Assembly: GCF_965118895.1 (NCBI RefSeq)
Contig: NZ_CBCPJJ010000010.1
Location: 62,001-126,000, forward strand
DNA from: Rahnella inusitata_A
GTDB lineage: Bacteria > Pseudomonadota > Gammaproteobacteria > Enterobacterales > Enterobacteriaceae
DNA: 64,000 nucleotides
Reading direction: 5' to 3'
The notes below the pieces were generated by a model that saw only the letters and a program-made list of their open reading frames with translations, ran no database searches and had not been told where the DNA came from. This document shows positions 16,607 through 24,950 of the stretch, in pieces; the first letter of the stretch is position 1, and each line of letters begins with the position of its first letter. The position numbers were made by a program, and so were the translations under genes.

Positions 16607-17248
16607 ATGAGTTCGGTTATTCTTTCGACCGCGGACATGCTTGCTTTTGAGCTAAAAAATTTAATCAACAACGGCTCGCTGCGAGACGGTGATCGTCTAG
16701 TGGAAAGAGACCTCGCCAGCCAGTTTTCTGTCAGCCGTATCCCGCTGAGAGAAGCAATCCAGAAACTTGAGAGGGAAGGCTTAGTTGACGTTTACAGAAA
16801 CCGCGGAGCTGTCGTCAGGACGCTTACCGTTCACGATGTTGACGAAATTTATCAACTCCGGGCTTTACTGGAAGGTGATGCTATTTTTCAGAGCATTCAA
16901 TACATGGATTCAGAAACGCTTACGCGGGCAGAGCTTGTTCACAAACTTCTTGGTAGCGCCAGCGAATCAACACAACAGGGGCAATACAACCGGGAATTTC
17001 ATGAGCTGTTATACCGCAAGTGTAAAAATCAGCGCCTGCTGAAAATGATAAATGAATTACGAGCGCAGATAGAAAGATATGAGCTTTTGCAGCATCGGTT
17101 ACTGTCTGAAACGCTCAAGTTTCAGGATGAACATGAGCATATTTTAAACGCCTGCCTGCGGGGCGATTCCGCTGCTGCTCGCGACTTTACCGTTGATCAT
17201 ATTCTTTCTGCCGGGATGATTCTAAAAAGCTATATGACCAACCGGTAA
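16607..17248 (+). CDS. GntR-family transcriptional regulator, FCD (FadR) subfamily
   Basis: 213 aa. The N-terminal winged helix (GDRLVERDLASQFSVSRIPLREAIQKLEREGLV, residues 24-56) is followed by an all-helical FCD ligand domain with the metal-site pattern LRALLEGDA...REFHELLYR...DEHEHIL (Asp, His, His). Such regulators sense organic acids. The divergent OsmC-like gene is the nearest candidate target. The start at 16607 follows GTAGGTTCT. Confidence 0.88.
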   Translation: MSSVILSTADMLAFELKNLINNGSLRDGDRLVERDLASQFSVSRIPLREAIQKLEREGLVDVYRNRGAVVRTLTVHDVDEIYQLRALLEGDAIFQSIQYMDSETLTRAELVHKLLGSASESTQQGQYNREFHELLYRKCKNQRLLKMINELRAQIERYELLQHRLLSETLKFQDEHEHILNACLRGDSAAARDFTVDHILSAGMILKSYMTNR

Positions 17249-17301
17249 TCCAGGGAGCTGCTGCTCGCGATAAAAATCCAAACGGCAGAGCGTTTGTTGG
17301 A

Positions 17302-17363
17302 TCCGCTTCTGGAACAAAGCAGACATGCGCGCGTTAATGGCCAGCTGTGAGCGAAAAGCGGAC
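17302..17363. repeat. dispersed intergenic repeat copy
   Basis: TCCGCTTCTGGAACAAAGCA followed by GACATGCGCGCGTTA and, after a short insertion, GAGCGAAAAGCGGAC. It matches the 15788 copy at both ends with about 14 bp extra in the middle, and lies in the 284-bp gap after the GntR gene. Nothing else is seen in that gap. Confidence 0.65.
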
Positions 17364-17532
17364 TTTACCCAGTAGTTGATTTACGGTTTCTGAGACGTTG
17401 CGCTCGCCGCAGTTATGCCAGTTCAGCCCGAAGTGAGTTGTTTCCTTGGCCTCTTAACTAGTATTTTAACCGGAGCGCAATATTATGTGACGTGCCCTGG
17501 TTTTTTATTGGTACAGGGTTAATTTATCCGTT

Positions 17533-17703
17533 TTATTTCAATTCACGGATGCCTTCATCCCAGCTTTTTACCGGTGCGTACCCTAATTCTCGTCTTGCCT
17601 TAGCCGTATTGAGAGTCAGTGACTTCCCTATCAACTGTAGCATTTGTCGCGTTAGAGGCGAGAGTAGCCCTGGGCTTCTGGCGAGATAATCGTCAAATTC
17701 ACA
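17533..17703 (-). pseudogene. 3' remnant of an NAD-dependent epimerase/dehydratase (SDR) gene
   Basis: About 55 codons resemble the end of an extended SDR: EFDDYLARSPGLLSPLTRQM, then SLTLNTAKARRELGYAPVKS and a final WDEGIRELK. There is no start codon or nucleotide-binding region. The frame begins just where the DUF1348 gene ends (overlap of a few bases around 17699-17703). A deletion apparently fused the tail of an SDR gene to the neighbour; the open frame extending to 17793 across the DUF1348 end is fortuitous. Confidence 0.65.
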
Positions 17704-18175
17704 GACCCAACTCCGACAGACCCGGATGGTCATCCGGGCGACGCCCCAGGGGCCAGTGAAACTTGCGGTCACCTTCTTTGATAGGCATGTCATTGATACA
17801 GGCGAAGCGACGGTGCATCAGGCCATCTGCTTCAAATTCCCAGTTTTCATTCCCGTAAGAACGGAACCAATTACCTGAATCGTCACGCCATTCATAAGCG
17901 TATCGAACAGCAATGCGGCTGCTACCAAACGCCCACAACTCTTTAATGAGACGATACTCAAGTTCTTTGTTCCACTTACGTGTGAGGAATTCTTTGGCTT
18001 CTTCACGATTATTTGCAAACTCTGTTCGATTACGCCATTTGGTCTCCAGTGAGTACGCCAGCGATACTTTTTCGGCATCGCGGCTGTTCCAGCCATCTTC
18101 AGCGAGCCGAACTTTCTCAGTCGCCGATTCGTGAGTGAAAGGTGGAAGTGGCTGGCGAGTGTGTGTATCGGACAT
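17699..18175 (-). CDS. DUF1348 / nuclear transport factor 2-like protein
   Basis: 158 aa, single alpha+beta-barrel domain of the SnoaL/NTF2-like superfamily. Typical segments are AEDGWNSRDAEKVSLAY, TKWRNRTEFANNREEAKEFL, RIAVRYAYEWRD and ENWEFEADGLMHRRFACIND. The family has no assigned reaction that I know of. ATG 18175 is preceded by GGGAGG, which decides the start over the ATG at 18190. It lies 55 bp downstream of a TetR gene on the same strand, a common pairing, so the TetR protein probably controls it. Confidence 0.82.
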   Translation of the reverse strand: MSDTHTRQPLPPFTHESATEKVRLAEDGWNSRDAEKVSLAYSLETKWRNRTEFANNREEAKEFLTRKWNKELEYRLIKELWAFGSSRIAVRYAYEWRDDSGNWFRSYGNENWEFEADGLMHRRFACINDMPIKEGDRKFHWPLGRRPDDHPGLSELGL

Positions 18176-18230
18176 GGTAAAGCCTCCCACAAAATTGGAT
18201 ATAAATAGAAAAAGTTTTGTTACTCAGGCC

Positions 18231-18800
18231 TTAAGGAGAGACCTGTTCCAGCAAACGTTCCGCAACTTCCCTTGCACTGTCGGCGGCGCTGCTATCGCCC
18301 ATCACATAGGAAAGGGTGATTGCGCCCTCTATCAGAATCAGCAACTGTTTGGCCAGAACGACAGATTGCTCAATGTTTAATTGCTCCGTGAGATCGAGCG
18401 TGTAATCCAGCAATTTTTGTTTATGCAGCTTTGCTATCTGACGAATGGGGTCGTTATGATCACCAACTTCTCCGGCTGTATTTATAAAAGCACAACCACG
18501 AAAGCCTTCTGAATCAAACCATCCTCTGAGCACACTGAACATATTCAAAATGCGCTTCTGAGGAGTATCACCTTTATCAGATTCAGTTCTGAACCAGTGC
18601 ATCCAGCGTTCATCACGTTCTTTCAACGCGGCGGCCACCACGTCATCCTTGTTAGCGAAATAGCGATAAATACTTTTCCTTGCTACGCCTGATGTCTTGA
18701 CCAGAAGGTCCATGCCCGTGGCATGAATTCCATTCCTATAAATCAATTGCTCAGCGGTAGTCAGGATTTTTTCGCGGGTATCTGTTGGCTTATTGTTCAT
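18231..18800 (-). CDS. TetR-family transcriptional regulator
   Basis: 189 aa. The HTH is clear: TREKILTTAEQLIYRNGIHATGMDLLVKTSGVARKSIYRYFANKDDVVAAAL (residues 8-59), followed by a helical ligand domain. A perfect palindrome 12 bp upstream of the start codon is the likely operator for autorepression. The DUF1348 gene follows on the same strand. The ligand is unknown; the effector domain has the CAFINTAGEV segment seen in many TetR proteins of this type. Confidence 0.87.
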   Translation of the reverse strand: MNNKPTDTREKILTTAEQLIYRNGIHATGMDLLVKTSGVARKSIYRYFANKDDVVAAALKERDERWMHWFRTESDKGDTPQKRILNMFSVLRGWFDSEGFRGCAFINTAGEVGDHNDPIRQIAKLHKQKLLDYTLDLTEQLNIEQSVVLAKQLLILIEGAITLSYVMGDSSAADSAREVAERLLEQVSP

Positions 18801-18811
18801 GAGATGAAGGT

Positions 18812-18825
18812 AGAACGATCGTTCT
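18812..18825. promoter_or_regulatory. TetR operator candidate
   Basis: AGAACGATCGTTCT is a perfect 14-bp palindrome immediately upstream of the TetR gene start (18800). Sites of the type GAACGATCGTTC are common for this family. Confidence 0.7.
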
Positions 18826-18927
18826 TCATGGTCAACAGTTTTTTTGAAAACAAGTATAAAAATGAAAAATACAGTCTTTGAGGGTTAACGAACGGGCACT
18901 CATTTATAAATAGAGCGTGATTTGAAA

Positions 18928-18960
18928 ATGTCCCCTTTTGGCACACAGCAGACAAACACG
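18928..18960. repeat. degenerate left half of the dispersed repeat
   Basis: ATGTCCCCTTTTGGCACACAGCAGACAAACACG resembles the left half of the 15788 element (GTCCGCTTCTGGCACAAAGCAGACATGCACG) with several substitutions. It lies directly before a transposase remnant. Confidence 0.5.
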
Positions 18961-18980
18961 TAACACCGGGGTTTAAATCT

Positions 18981-19112
18981 ATGAAGATGGCTTACGCCAC
19001 ACTTGAAGGTATTGAGGTGATGCATGCAGTAAGCAAAGATCAGGCTTCCCTTTTTTATTATGGTGATCTGCCGGGCGAGAAGCGCCTGATGAGAAAAACA
19101 CTTGAATTTTAA
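18981..19112 (+). pseudogene. 3' fragment of an IS6-type transposase
   Basis: A 43-codon frame reads a C-terminal transposase-like end: MKMAYATLEGIEVMHAVSKD, then QASLFYYGDLPGEKRLMR. The pattern T(L/I)xGxEVMxA(L)xK(G/D)QA is typical of the tail of IS6-family DDE transposases. The frame is open a few codons upstream (GFKS), again as in that family, and then lost. No catalytic region or terminal repeats remain. It marks a past insertion in the patchwork region. The remainder of the 18.8-19.4 kb gap shows nothing else. Confidence 0.55.
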
Positions 19113-19371
19113 GGACTTTCAATAACAAAAAGGCTACCTCATCGCGAATTTGCGACAGTGCCATTTATTTTACCCACGTTGTCATCGGCATCACCCGATT
19201 CTGACTGTACTAATGCAACCAACCAATCGTATAATTGAACACCGCGATAGTAACAGAGCGGGATTTGTATTTTTTGCGGCAACTTAAGTGAAATTAAAAT
19301 ATAATCAATCTGTTTTTATAAAAATAAATTCCGGCCTCAAATAATAATCACACAATACCTAAGGGAATTAA

Positions 19372-20478
19372 ATGAAGTTACTTCAAGGTTTGCTTTTTAT
19401 ACTGTCCGTTGCGATAACCGGTCAGGCCAATGCCGCCACCACCACGCTGACTGATGTACTGGGAAATAAAATAACCTTAGATACGCCAGTGAAAAGAGCA
19501 GTATTGGGATTCTATTTTGAAGATTATATGGCGGTGGGGGGTGAACAGGCGTTTGATCATATTGTCGGCATTTCGCGTGAAGCCTGGCATGGCAAAGTGC
19601 CCGCGAACTGGGATATGTATATTAAACACCGTCCTTCCATTGCCGACATTCCGGATATTGGTGAAATCGACCTGCACAACGTGTCGCTGGAAAAGTTAAT
19701 CAGCCTCAAGCCGGATGTGGTCATTTTAGCCAGCTGGCAGTACGCTGCCTTGAAGTATGAAGTCACGCAGCTTCAGAGTTTGCATATTCCGGTTGTCGTG
19801 CTCGATTACAATGATCAGACGGTAGAAAACCATGTAAAATCTACGGAAATAATCGGGGTATTAACCGGCCAGACTGACCGCGCCAATGAGTTGGCCCAGC
19901 TTTATAAAAATAACATCACGCTGATTGAAGACAGGATCAAACAGGCAAATCTGCCTAAGCCAAAAGTCTACATTGAGTTTGGTAATAAAGGTCCGGCGGA
20001 GTATTCCTTCACCTATGGCGAAAATATGTGGGGCGTGATGCTGCGTCTTGCAGGCGGCGAGAATATAGCAGCGCCTTTTGTTAAACAGTGGGGCGAAATT
20101 AATCCTGAGCAGTTACTGGTCGCCAAACCGGATGTTATTTTTATTTCCGGCAGGGAGAACAATAAAGTTGACACAGCACTAGAAATGGGTATCGGCGTCA
20201 ATGAAGCCGCAGCAAGAGCTAAACTCAACGGGTTCACTCACCGTGACGGCTGGAGTTCATTACCGGCGATTCAGAATGGCAAACTCTACGGCGTTTATCA
20301 GGGCGCATCTCGTACGCTGGTTGATTTCACAATGGTACAGTTTATCGCTAAATCTCTTTATCCTGATTTATTTAAGGATATTGATCCGGTAAAAAACTAT
20401 CACGATTATTACCAAAAATACCTGCCAGTTATGCCGGTGGGCACCTTTGCGTTATCGGCCAGCGGCGTTCAACACTGA
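19372..20478 (+). CDS. iron-siderophore ABC transporter substrate-binding protein (orphan)
   Basis: 368 aa with a cleavable signal peptide (ANA near residue 21). The class III periplasmic binding fold is indicated by TTLTDVLGNKITLDTPVKRAV, SLKPDVVILASWQYA, the long linking helix region, GGENIAAPFVKQWGEINPEQLLVAKPDVIFISG and a WSSLPAIQNGKLYG end. Proteins of this type deliver ferric siderophores or related chelates to an inner-membrane permease. No permease or ATPase gene is next to it, so it must use a transporter encoded elsewhere. The start has AAGGGA 5 bp upstream. No convincing Fur box was found in front of it. Confidence 0.83.
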   Translation: MKLLQGLLFILSVAITGQANAATTTLTDVLGNKITLDTPVKRAVLGFYFEDYMAVGGEQAFDHIVGISREAWHGKVPANWDMYIKHRPSIADIPDIGEIDLHNVSLEKLISLKPDVVILASWQYAALKYEVTQLQSLHIPVVVLDYNDQTVENHVKSTEIIGVLTGQTDRANELAQLYKNNITLIEDRIKQANLPKPKVYIEFGNKGPAEYSFTYGENMWGVMLRLAGGENIAAPFVKQWGEINPEQLLVAKPDVIFISGRENNKVDTALEMGIGVNEAAARAKLNGFTHRDGWSSLPAIQNGKLYGVYQGASRTLVDFTMVQFIAKSLYPDLFKDIDPVKNYHDYYQKYLPVMPVGTFALSASGVQH

Positions 20479-20839
20479 TTGTTGAATCCTCGGCATGAGA
20501 TGTCTGAGGGTGGCATAGCGATAAGGCGCAGAGAGTGTTTTTCGACGCGCGGTCATGGTGCCATTTTGTCGTATAAAAGCGGTTAAATGTGAAGGAATTG
20601 TGCAGGACTCCGCAAAAAATGCGGTCGGTGAAGGGAACTTTTCGAACAGCATGAGAAAGCTTTGGCCTGTTGGCAATAAATCCTTATAATTAGCGACCCT
20701 GAAATGTGATTCGTTACACATACTGAGTCTCATTAAAGTGCTCTGTGAAAGTACCGTGTCTCTCCGGTGGAAAGCATACCGGTGGGAAATCAACATTCTG
20801 ACAACAACTGCCAGTGTGGCATTAACGACCAACGAAAAT
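20479..20839. other. intergenic gap before the L,D-transpeptidase gene
   Basis: 361 bp without a convincing gene; a minus-strand open frame through it is judged a shadow. It probably contains the transpeptidase promoter, but I could not single one out. Confidence 0.35.
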
Positions 20840-21760
20840 ATGAAAATGAGCATTCGCGCGATAGTTACCCTGGTTTTGGCAGTTGCTGCGTACAGCCAGG
20901 CATCTTTTGCTGTGGTATATCCTCTTCCGGCGAACAATGGTCGTCTGGTCGGTGAAAATATTACGGTCACTGTTCCACAGGGCAGCAGCCTGCCGCTGGA
21001 GCATTTTGCAGCGCAATACCAGATGGGTTTGAGCAACATGCTTGAAGCCAACCCTGGCGTTGACCCGTTCCTGCCAACCCCTGGCACCGTTCTGACGATT
21101 CCTCAGCAGTTAATCCTGCCGGATACGCCGCACGAAGGTGTTGTCATCAACAGCGCAGAAATGCGTTTGTACTACTACCCGAAAGGCAGCAATACCGTTG
21201 TCGTTCTCCCAATCGGTATCGGTGAGTTGGGCAAAGACACTCCGTTGAACTGGGTGACCACTATCCAGCGTAAGAAAGCAGGTCCGACCTGGACCCCGAC
21301 GGCAAAAATGCATGAAGAATATGCAGCCCGCGGCGAGTTTTTGCCCGCCGTCTTCCCTGCAGGCCCGGATAACCCGATGGGTCTTTACGCGCTGTATGTA
21401 GGCCGCCTGTATGCCGTTCACGGCACCAATGCGAACTTTGGTATCGGTCTGCGCGTGAGCCACGGTTGTGTGCGTCTGCGTGATGCTGACATCAAATGGC
21501 TGTACGACAACGTGCCGCAAGGCACCCGCGTTCAGTTCATCAACGAGCCGGTGAAGGCCACCGTTGAGCCAGACGGCAAGCGTTATGTTGAGATCCATAA
21601 CCCGTTGTCTTCTAACCAGGAGGAATTCGACTCCCAACAGCCGATTCCAATCAGCCTGACTGGCAGCTCGAACGCCGTAGCGACGGATCCAAGTGTGAAT
21701 CAGACTGTAGTTCAGCGCGCGATTGAGATGCGTGCAGGCATGCCGGTTCAAATCAACTAA
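20840..21760 (+). CDS. periplasmic L,D-transpeptidase (YbiS/ErfK type)
   Basis: 306 aa. The signal peptide (SFA near residue 22) is followed by a LysM-like segment (NITVTVPQGSSLPLEHFAAQ...GTVLTIPQQLILP, about 35-85) that binds peptidoglycan. The YkuD catalytic domain comes next, with HGTNANFGIGLRVSHGCVRL (active Cys in SHGCVRL). Enzymes of this group attach Braun lipoprotein to, or cross-link, peptidoglycan through meso-diaminopimelate. ATG 20840 begins MKMSIRAIV; the frame is open 34 codons upstream without a plausible signal sequence. A strong terminator follows, so it is monocistronic. Confidence 0.9.
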   Translation: MKMSIRAIVTLVLAVAAYSQASFAVVYPLPANNGRLVGENITVTVPQGSSLPLEHFAAQYQMGLSNMLEANPGVDPFLPTPGTVLTIPQQLILPDTPHEGVVINSAEMRLYYYPKGSNTVVVLPIGIGELGKDTPLNWVTTIQRKKAGPTWTPTAKMHEEYAARGEFLPAVFPAGPDNPMGLYALYVGRLYAVHGTNANFGIGLRVSHGCVRLRDADIKWLYDNVPQGTRVQFINEPVKATVEPDGKRYVEIHNPLSSNQEEFDSQQPIPISLTGSSNAVATDPSVNQTVVQRAIEMRAGMPVQIN

Positions 21761-21793
21761 GCATTAAGGCTTGGATGGTGTGAGACTTTGGAA

Positions 21794-21823
21794 AGCCCCG
21801 AAACTTTTTCGGGGCTTTTTTTT
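21794..21823 (+). terminator. intrinsic terminator of the L,D-transpeptidase gene
   Basis: AGCCCCGAAA (21794-21803) and TTTCGGGGCT (21807-21816), followed by eight Ts. A textbook rho-independent terminator. Confidence 0.92.
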
Positions 21824-21829
21824 GGAATT

Positions 21830-22484
21830 TTTTGGACTGCTGTCCAATGGCGGCTTGAAAAAATAACCGAGGAAGTTTCGGTTTCTCAATAGCAGTGATC
21901 ACTTAACTCGCTGCGCCGAAACCGCCCAAAGAGGGCCAGGACGGGCCCTCTTTGGAATCTCCACGTCTTTTTAAAACATGCGCTACCGCTGGAACGATGG
22001 ACCTGTTCTGTTGCTGACGCGTGTGGCGCAAAACCCTGCCGCTGCGCGGTGCCCTCTCTCGGTCCTGAAGCCATAGGTCTTCAGGCCGCTCCGTTCGGCA
22101 GGATTTTTTGATCGCGCCATCTCACCATTTTTAAAAAAAATAAATGTAGATTAAGCAGAGGGTTTGGGTTTTTGAAATGACCCGAGCAGGTGAAGTTGTG
22201 ACCTAAAAAGCCACTGGCCGCGTTCAAAAATCACGCCGCAGGAAGAGGTGGAAAACCGCGAGTTTTTGCGCGGGTTGTAACCCGACCGGAGGGAACCGCG
22301 CAGCGGCGGGATTTTGCGGCAATAGGAGGATTTTCTGAAACAGAGCCGGGATGCATGGCACGTGTTTCAAAGAGCCGGGGATTCTCAAGGGTGGTGGCGA
22401 TAGACCACCCTTGAGGCCAGTTTGGGTGGCAGCCCAAGGTCTTGACCTTAAGGCCAGTTTGAATGGCAACCCACGCTCTTGAAT
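21830..22484. repeat. 0.65-kb non-coding stretch with multiple perfect stem-loops and tandem repeats
   Basis: No believable gene is present. Structure is dense: a 12-bp perfect stem at 21926-21937/21944-21955 (CCAAAGAGGGCC), another at 22384-22395/22404-22415 (CTCAAGGGTGGT), a small AAGGTC/GACCTT palindrome near 22436, and two tandem copies of about 34 bp containing GGCCAGTTTG..TGGCA..CCCA at about 22411-22444 and 22447-22480. Minus-strand open frames across it look spurious. My recollection is that similar blocks recur between genes in other Enterobacterales, so it is probably a complex dispersed repeat. Confidence 0.55.
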
Positions 22485-23237
22485 TTAGTGGGCGAGGAAC
22501 TTCTCCAAAAACTGCTTAGTCCTCGCATGCTGCGGATTCGAGAACAACTCCTTCGCTGGCCCCTGCTCCACGATCTTCCCCTGATCCATAAAGATCGCCC
22601 GGTCTGCCACATCACGCGCAAAACTCATTTCATGCGTCACGATCACCATTGTGCGGTGCTCGAGCGCCAGCGCGCGGATAGTGTTGAGAACTTCCCCGAC
22701 CAGCTCCGGGTCGAGGGCAGACGTCGGTTCATCGAACAAAATGACTTCAGGATTCATTGCCAGTGCGCGGGCGATCGCCACGCGCTGCTGCTGACCACCG
22801 GACAAACGGCGAGGATAGGCGTCTTCTTTACCGCTCAGGCCGACTTTTTCCAGCAGTTTGCGCGCGGCGGCAATCGCTTTCTCTTTCGATTCACCTTTTA
22901 CGATGACCGGGCCTTCAATGATGTTTTCCAGCACGGAACGGTGTGGGAACAGATTAAAGTTCTGGAATACAAAACCTACCTGCTGACGCAGTTCACGGAC
23001 TTTATTTTTCTGCTTTCCGATCGGCTTGTTACCGTCAATTTCGATTTTACCGACCTTAATAGTGCCACCGTCTGGTTCTTCCAGCAGATTGATGCTGCGC
23101 AGCAGCGTGGTTTTACCGGAACCGCTCGGGCCGATAATTGCCACTACTTCTCCGGCATTCACCTGTAAATCGATACCGTGTAACACCGTTTGGCCGTTGA
23201 ATTTCTTAGTCAGTTGCTTAACGTCAATGGTACTCAT
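22485..23237 (-). CDS. tcyN: L-cystine ABC transporter ATP-binding protein TcyN
   Basis: 250 aa, the same length as E. coli TcyN (YecC). Walker A GPSGSGKT at 36-43, Q-loop FVFQNFNLFPH, signature LSGGQQQR near 145, Walker B VILFDEP and the switch His in IVTHEM are all present. It energises import of cystine and related amino acids at the inner membrane. It overlaps the upstream permease gene by 4 bp, placing it last in the dcyD-tcyJ-tcyL-tcyN run. Confidence 0.92.
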   Translation of the reverse strand: MSTIDVKQLTKKFNGQTVLHGIDLQVNAGEVVAIIGPSGSGKTTLLRSINLLEEPDGGTIKVGKIEIDGNKPIGKQKNKVRELRQQVGFVFQNFNLFPHRSVLENIIEGPVIVKGESKEKAIAAARKLLEKVGLSGKEDAYPRRLSGGQQQRVAIARALAMNPEVILFDEPTSALDPELVGEVLNTIRALALEHRTMVIVTHEMSFARDVADRAIFMDQGKIVEQGPAKELFSNPQHARTKQFLEKFLAH

Positions 23238-23902
23238 GAAGGCTCCTGATCCTGACGGTTAACGCGGTCTTCCAGACGGTTTTGCAGGAAGGATAAAACG
23301 GTCGCCAGCACCCAGTAAATGATCGAGGCGGCAAGATACATGGTGAACACTTCCAGCGTGCGCGAGGTCACCAGCTGCGCCTGACGAAACAGCTCAGGTA
23401 CCTGAATGGTCGCGGCCAGCGAAGTGTCTTTCACCAGACCAATAAAGCTGTTGCCAAGCGGTGGCAGCGCAGTACGGGCGGCCTGCGGTAAAATAACGCG
23501 GCGCAGCGTCTGCCAGTGGTTCATGCCAATGCTGGAGGCGGCTTCCCACTGCCCTTTTTCAATCGACGAAATCGCCGCACGCAAGGTTTCAGAGGTGTAA
23601 GCCGCTGTATTAAGCGACAGGCCGATCATCGCAGCCGGAATAGGATCCAGCTCAATGCCAAACTGCGGCAGGCCGTAATAAATCATAAACAGCTGTGCGA
23701 TAAGCGGCGTACCGCGAAATACCGACACGTAAAAACGTGACAACCATGACAGCGGCCAGAAACGCGAAAGGCGCATCAGCGCCAGCATAAAGCCCAGTAA
23801 TAACCCGAAAATCATCCCGCCAATACTTAGCTGGAGCGTAAACAGGGTTCCCTTCAATAAAAATGGTGCTGAATCCAGCACCAGTTGAATACTTTCTTGC
23901 AT
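23234..23902 (-). CDS. tcyL: L-cystine ABC transporter permease TcyL
   Basis: 222 aa, as in E. coli (YecS). It has about five transmembrane segments and the polar amino acid permease EAA loop EAASSIGMNHWQTLRRVILPQAARTALPPLGN. It forms the homodimeric channel for the TcyJ/TcyN system. It overlaps tcyN by 4 bp and starts 71 bp after tcyJ. Confidence 0.92.
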   Translation of the reverse strand: MQESIQLVLDSAPFLLKGTLFTLQLSIGGMIFGLLLGFMLALMRLSRFWPLSWLSRFYVSVFRGTPLIAQLFMIYYGLPQFGIELDPIPAAMIGLSLNTAAYTSETLRAAISSIEKGQWEAASSIGMNHWQTLRRVILPQAARTALPPLGNSFIGLVKDTSLAATIQVPELFRQAQLVTSRTLEVFTMYLAASIIYWVLATVLSFLQNRLEDRVNRQDQEPS

Positions 23903-23973
23903 CCGATAATAACCTTTTGGATGTTTGCTCTGAAAACACCGGAAGCTTTATCAGCTCCCGGCAGGACGAGCAT

Positions 23974-24780
23974 TTATTTGGTGACGTCGGCCCCGAACCA
24001 CTTTTCTGAAATCTTGGCCAGTGAGCCGTCTTTTTGCATTTCGGCAATCGCCGTGTTGATCGCGGCCAGCAGTTCCGGGTTGTCCTTACGGATCGCCACG
24101 CCAGATTCCTGGCGGGAGAACGCCGGGCCAGCAACCGCTAAGGTATCGCCGGTTTTCTTCACCAGATCCAATGCTGCCAGACGGTCAACCAGAATCGCGT
24201 TGATACGGCCTACGCGCAGATCCTGATATTTAGTCGGGTCATCATCATACGTACGAACATCAACGCCCGGCACGTTTGCAAGCAGCCATTGTTCATAGTT
24301 AGTACCTAAACCCACACCGACTTTCTTACCTTTAAGATCTTCCGGCTTTGAATACTCAGCTTCGGAACCTTTTTTCACCAGTGCCTGAATACCGGAAACA
24401 GTGTACGGCGTGGAGAAATCATATTTTTTCTGGCGTTCAGGTGAAATGGTGACCTGATTGATCACCACATCAATACGTTTAGATTCCAGCGAGGCCAGCA
24501 TGCCGTCCCACTTGGTCGGTTGCAGCTTGGCTTTTACGCCCATGTGCTGCGCCAGCGCATCTGCAAACTCCACTTCAAAACCGGTCAGCTTACCGTCTTC
24601 ACCCTGGAAACTGAACGGAGGATAGGTTCCTTCCAGCCCGACTATCAGCGTACCGCGCTCTTTAACTTTCTTCAGTAAACCTTCATCAGCAAAGCTGTTG
24701 CTGACCATGCCGGCAGTTAACGTCACCGCCACAGCACCCAGGAGTAAACGACGACGCAGTGTAGAAAAACCCATATTCAC
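23974..24780 (-). CDS. tcyJ: L-cystine-binding periplasmic protein TcyJ (FliY)
   Basis: 268 aa. Signal peptide to about residue 31 (NSFA), then a SBP_bac_3 fold: GTLIVGLEGTYPPFSF, GFEVEFADALAQHMGV, INQVTISPERQKKYDFSTPY and GKKVGVGLGTNYEQWL. It captures cystine for TcyL/TcyN. It is the product once called FliY because of its closeness to fliA-fliZ. In E. coli tcyJ precedes dcyD; here dcyD comes first. Confidence 0.92.
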   Translation of the reverse strand: MNMGFSTLRRRLLLGAVAVTLTAGMVSNSFADEGLLKKVKERGTLIVGLEGTYPPFSFQGEDGKLTGFEVEFADALAQHMGVKAKLQPTKWDGMLASLESKRIDVVINQVTISPERQKKYDFSTPYTVSGIQALVKKGSEAEYSKPEDLKGKKVGVGLGTNYEQWLLANVPGVDVRTYDDDPTKYQDLRVGRINAILVDRLAALDLVKKTGDTLAVAGPAFSRQESGVAIRKDNPELLAAINTAIAEMQKDGSLAKISEKWFGADVTK

Positions 24781-24950
24781 CTCATTTATAGTTAATTATA
24801 AAACGTTATATACCCTATGGATTTGCGCACAGTAGCACCCGTCGCATCACTTATCAGGAATATAATTCTATAATCTTAGCTCAAAATGGAATAAGCACAC
24901 CTTAAGCCATCAAAACGGTCATTTCCACCCATCAAAGCGATATGTGATGC

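Noticed and set aside
20452..21087. 211-aa minus-strand frame over the L,D-transpeptidase start
   Set aside because: Overlaps the signal peptide coding region of a clear gene and has no recognisable domain.
21886..22469. Minus-strand frames of 62-81 aa in the structured stretch
   Set aside because: They run through perfect stem-loops and tandem repeats and have Pro/Ala/Arg-biased compositions typical of non-coding GC-rich DNA.
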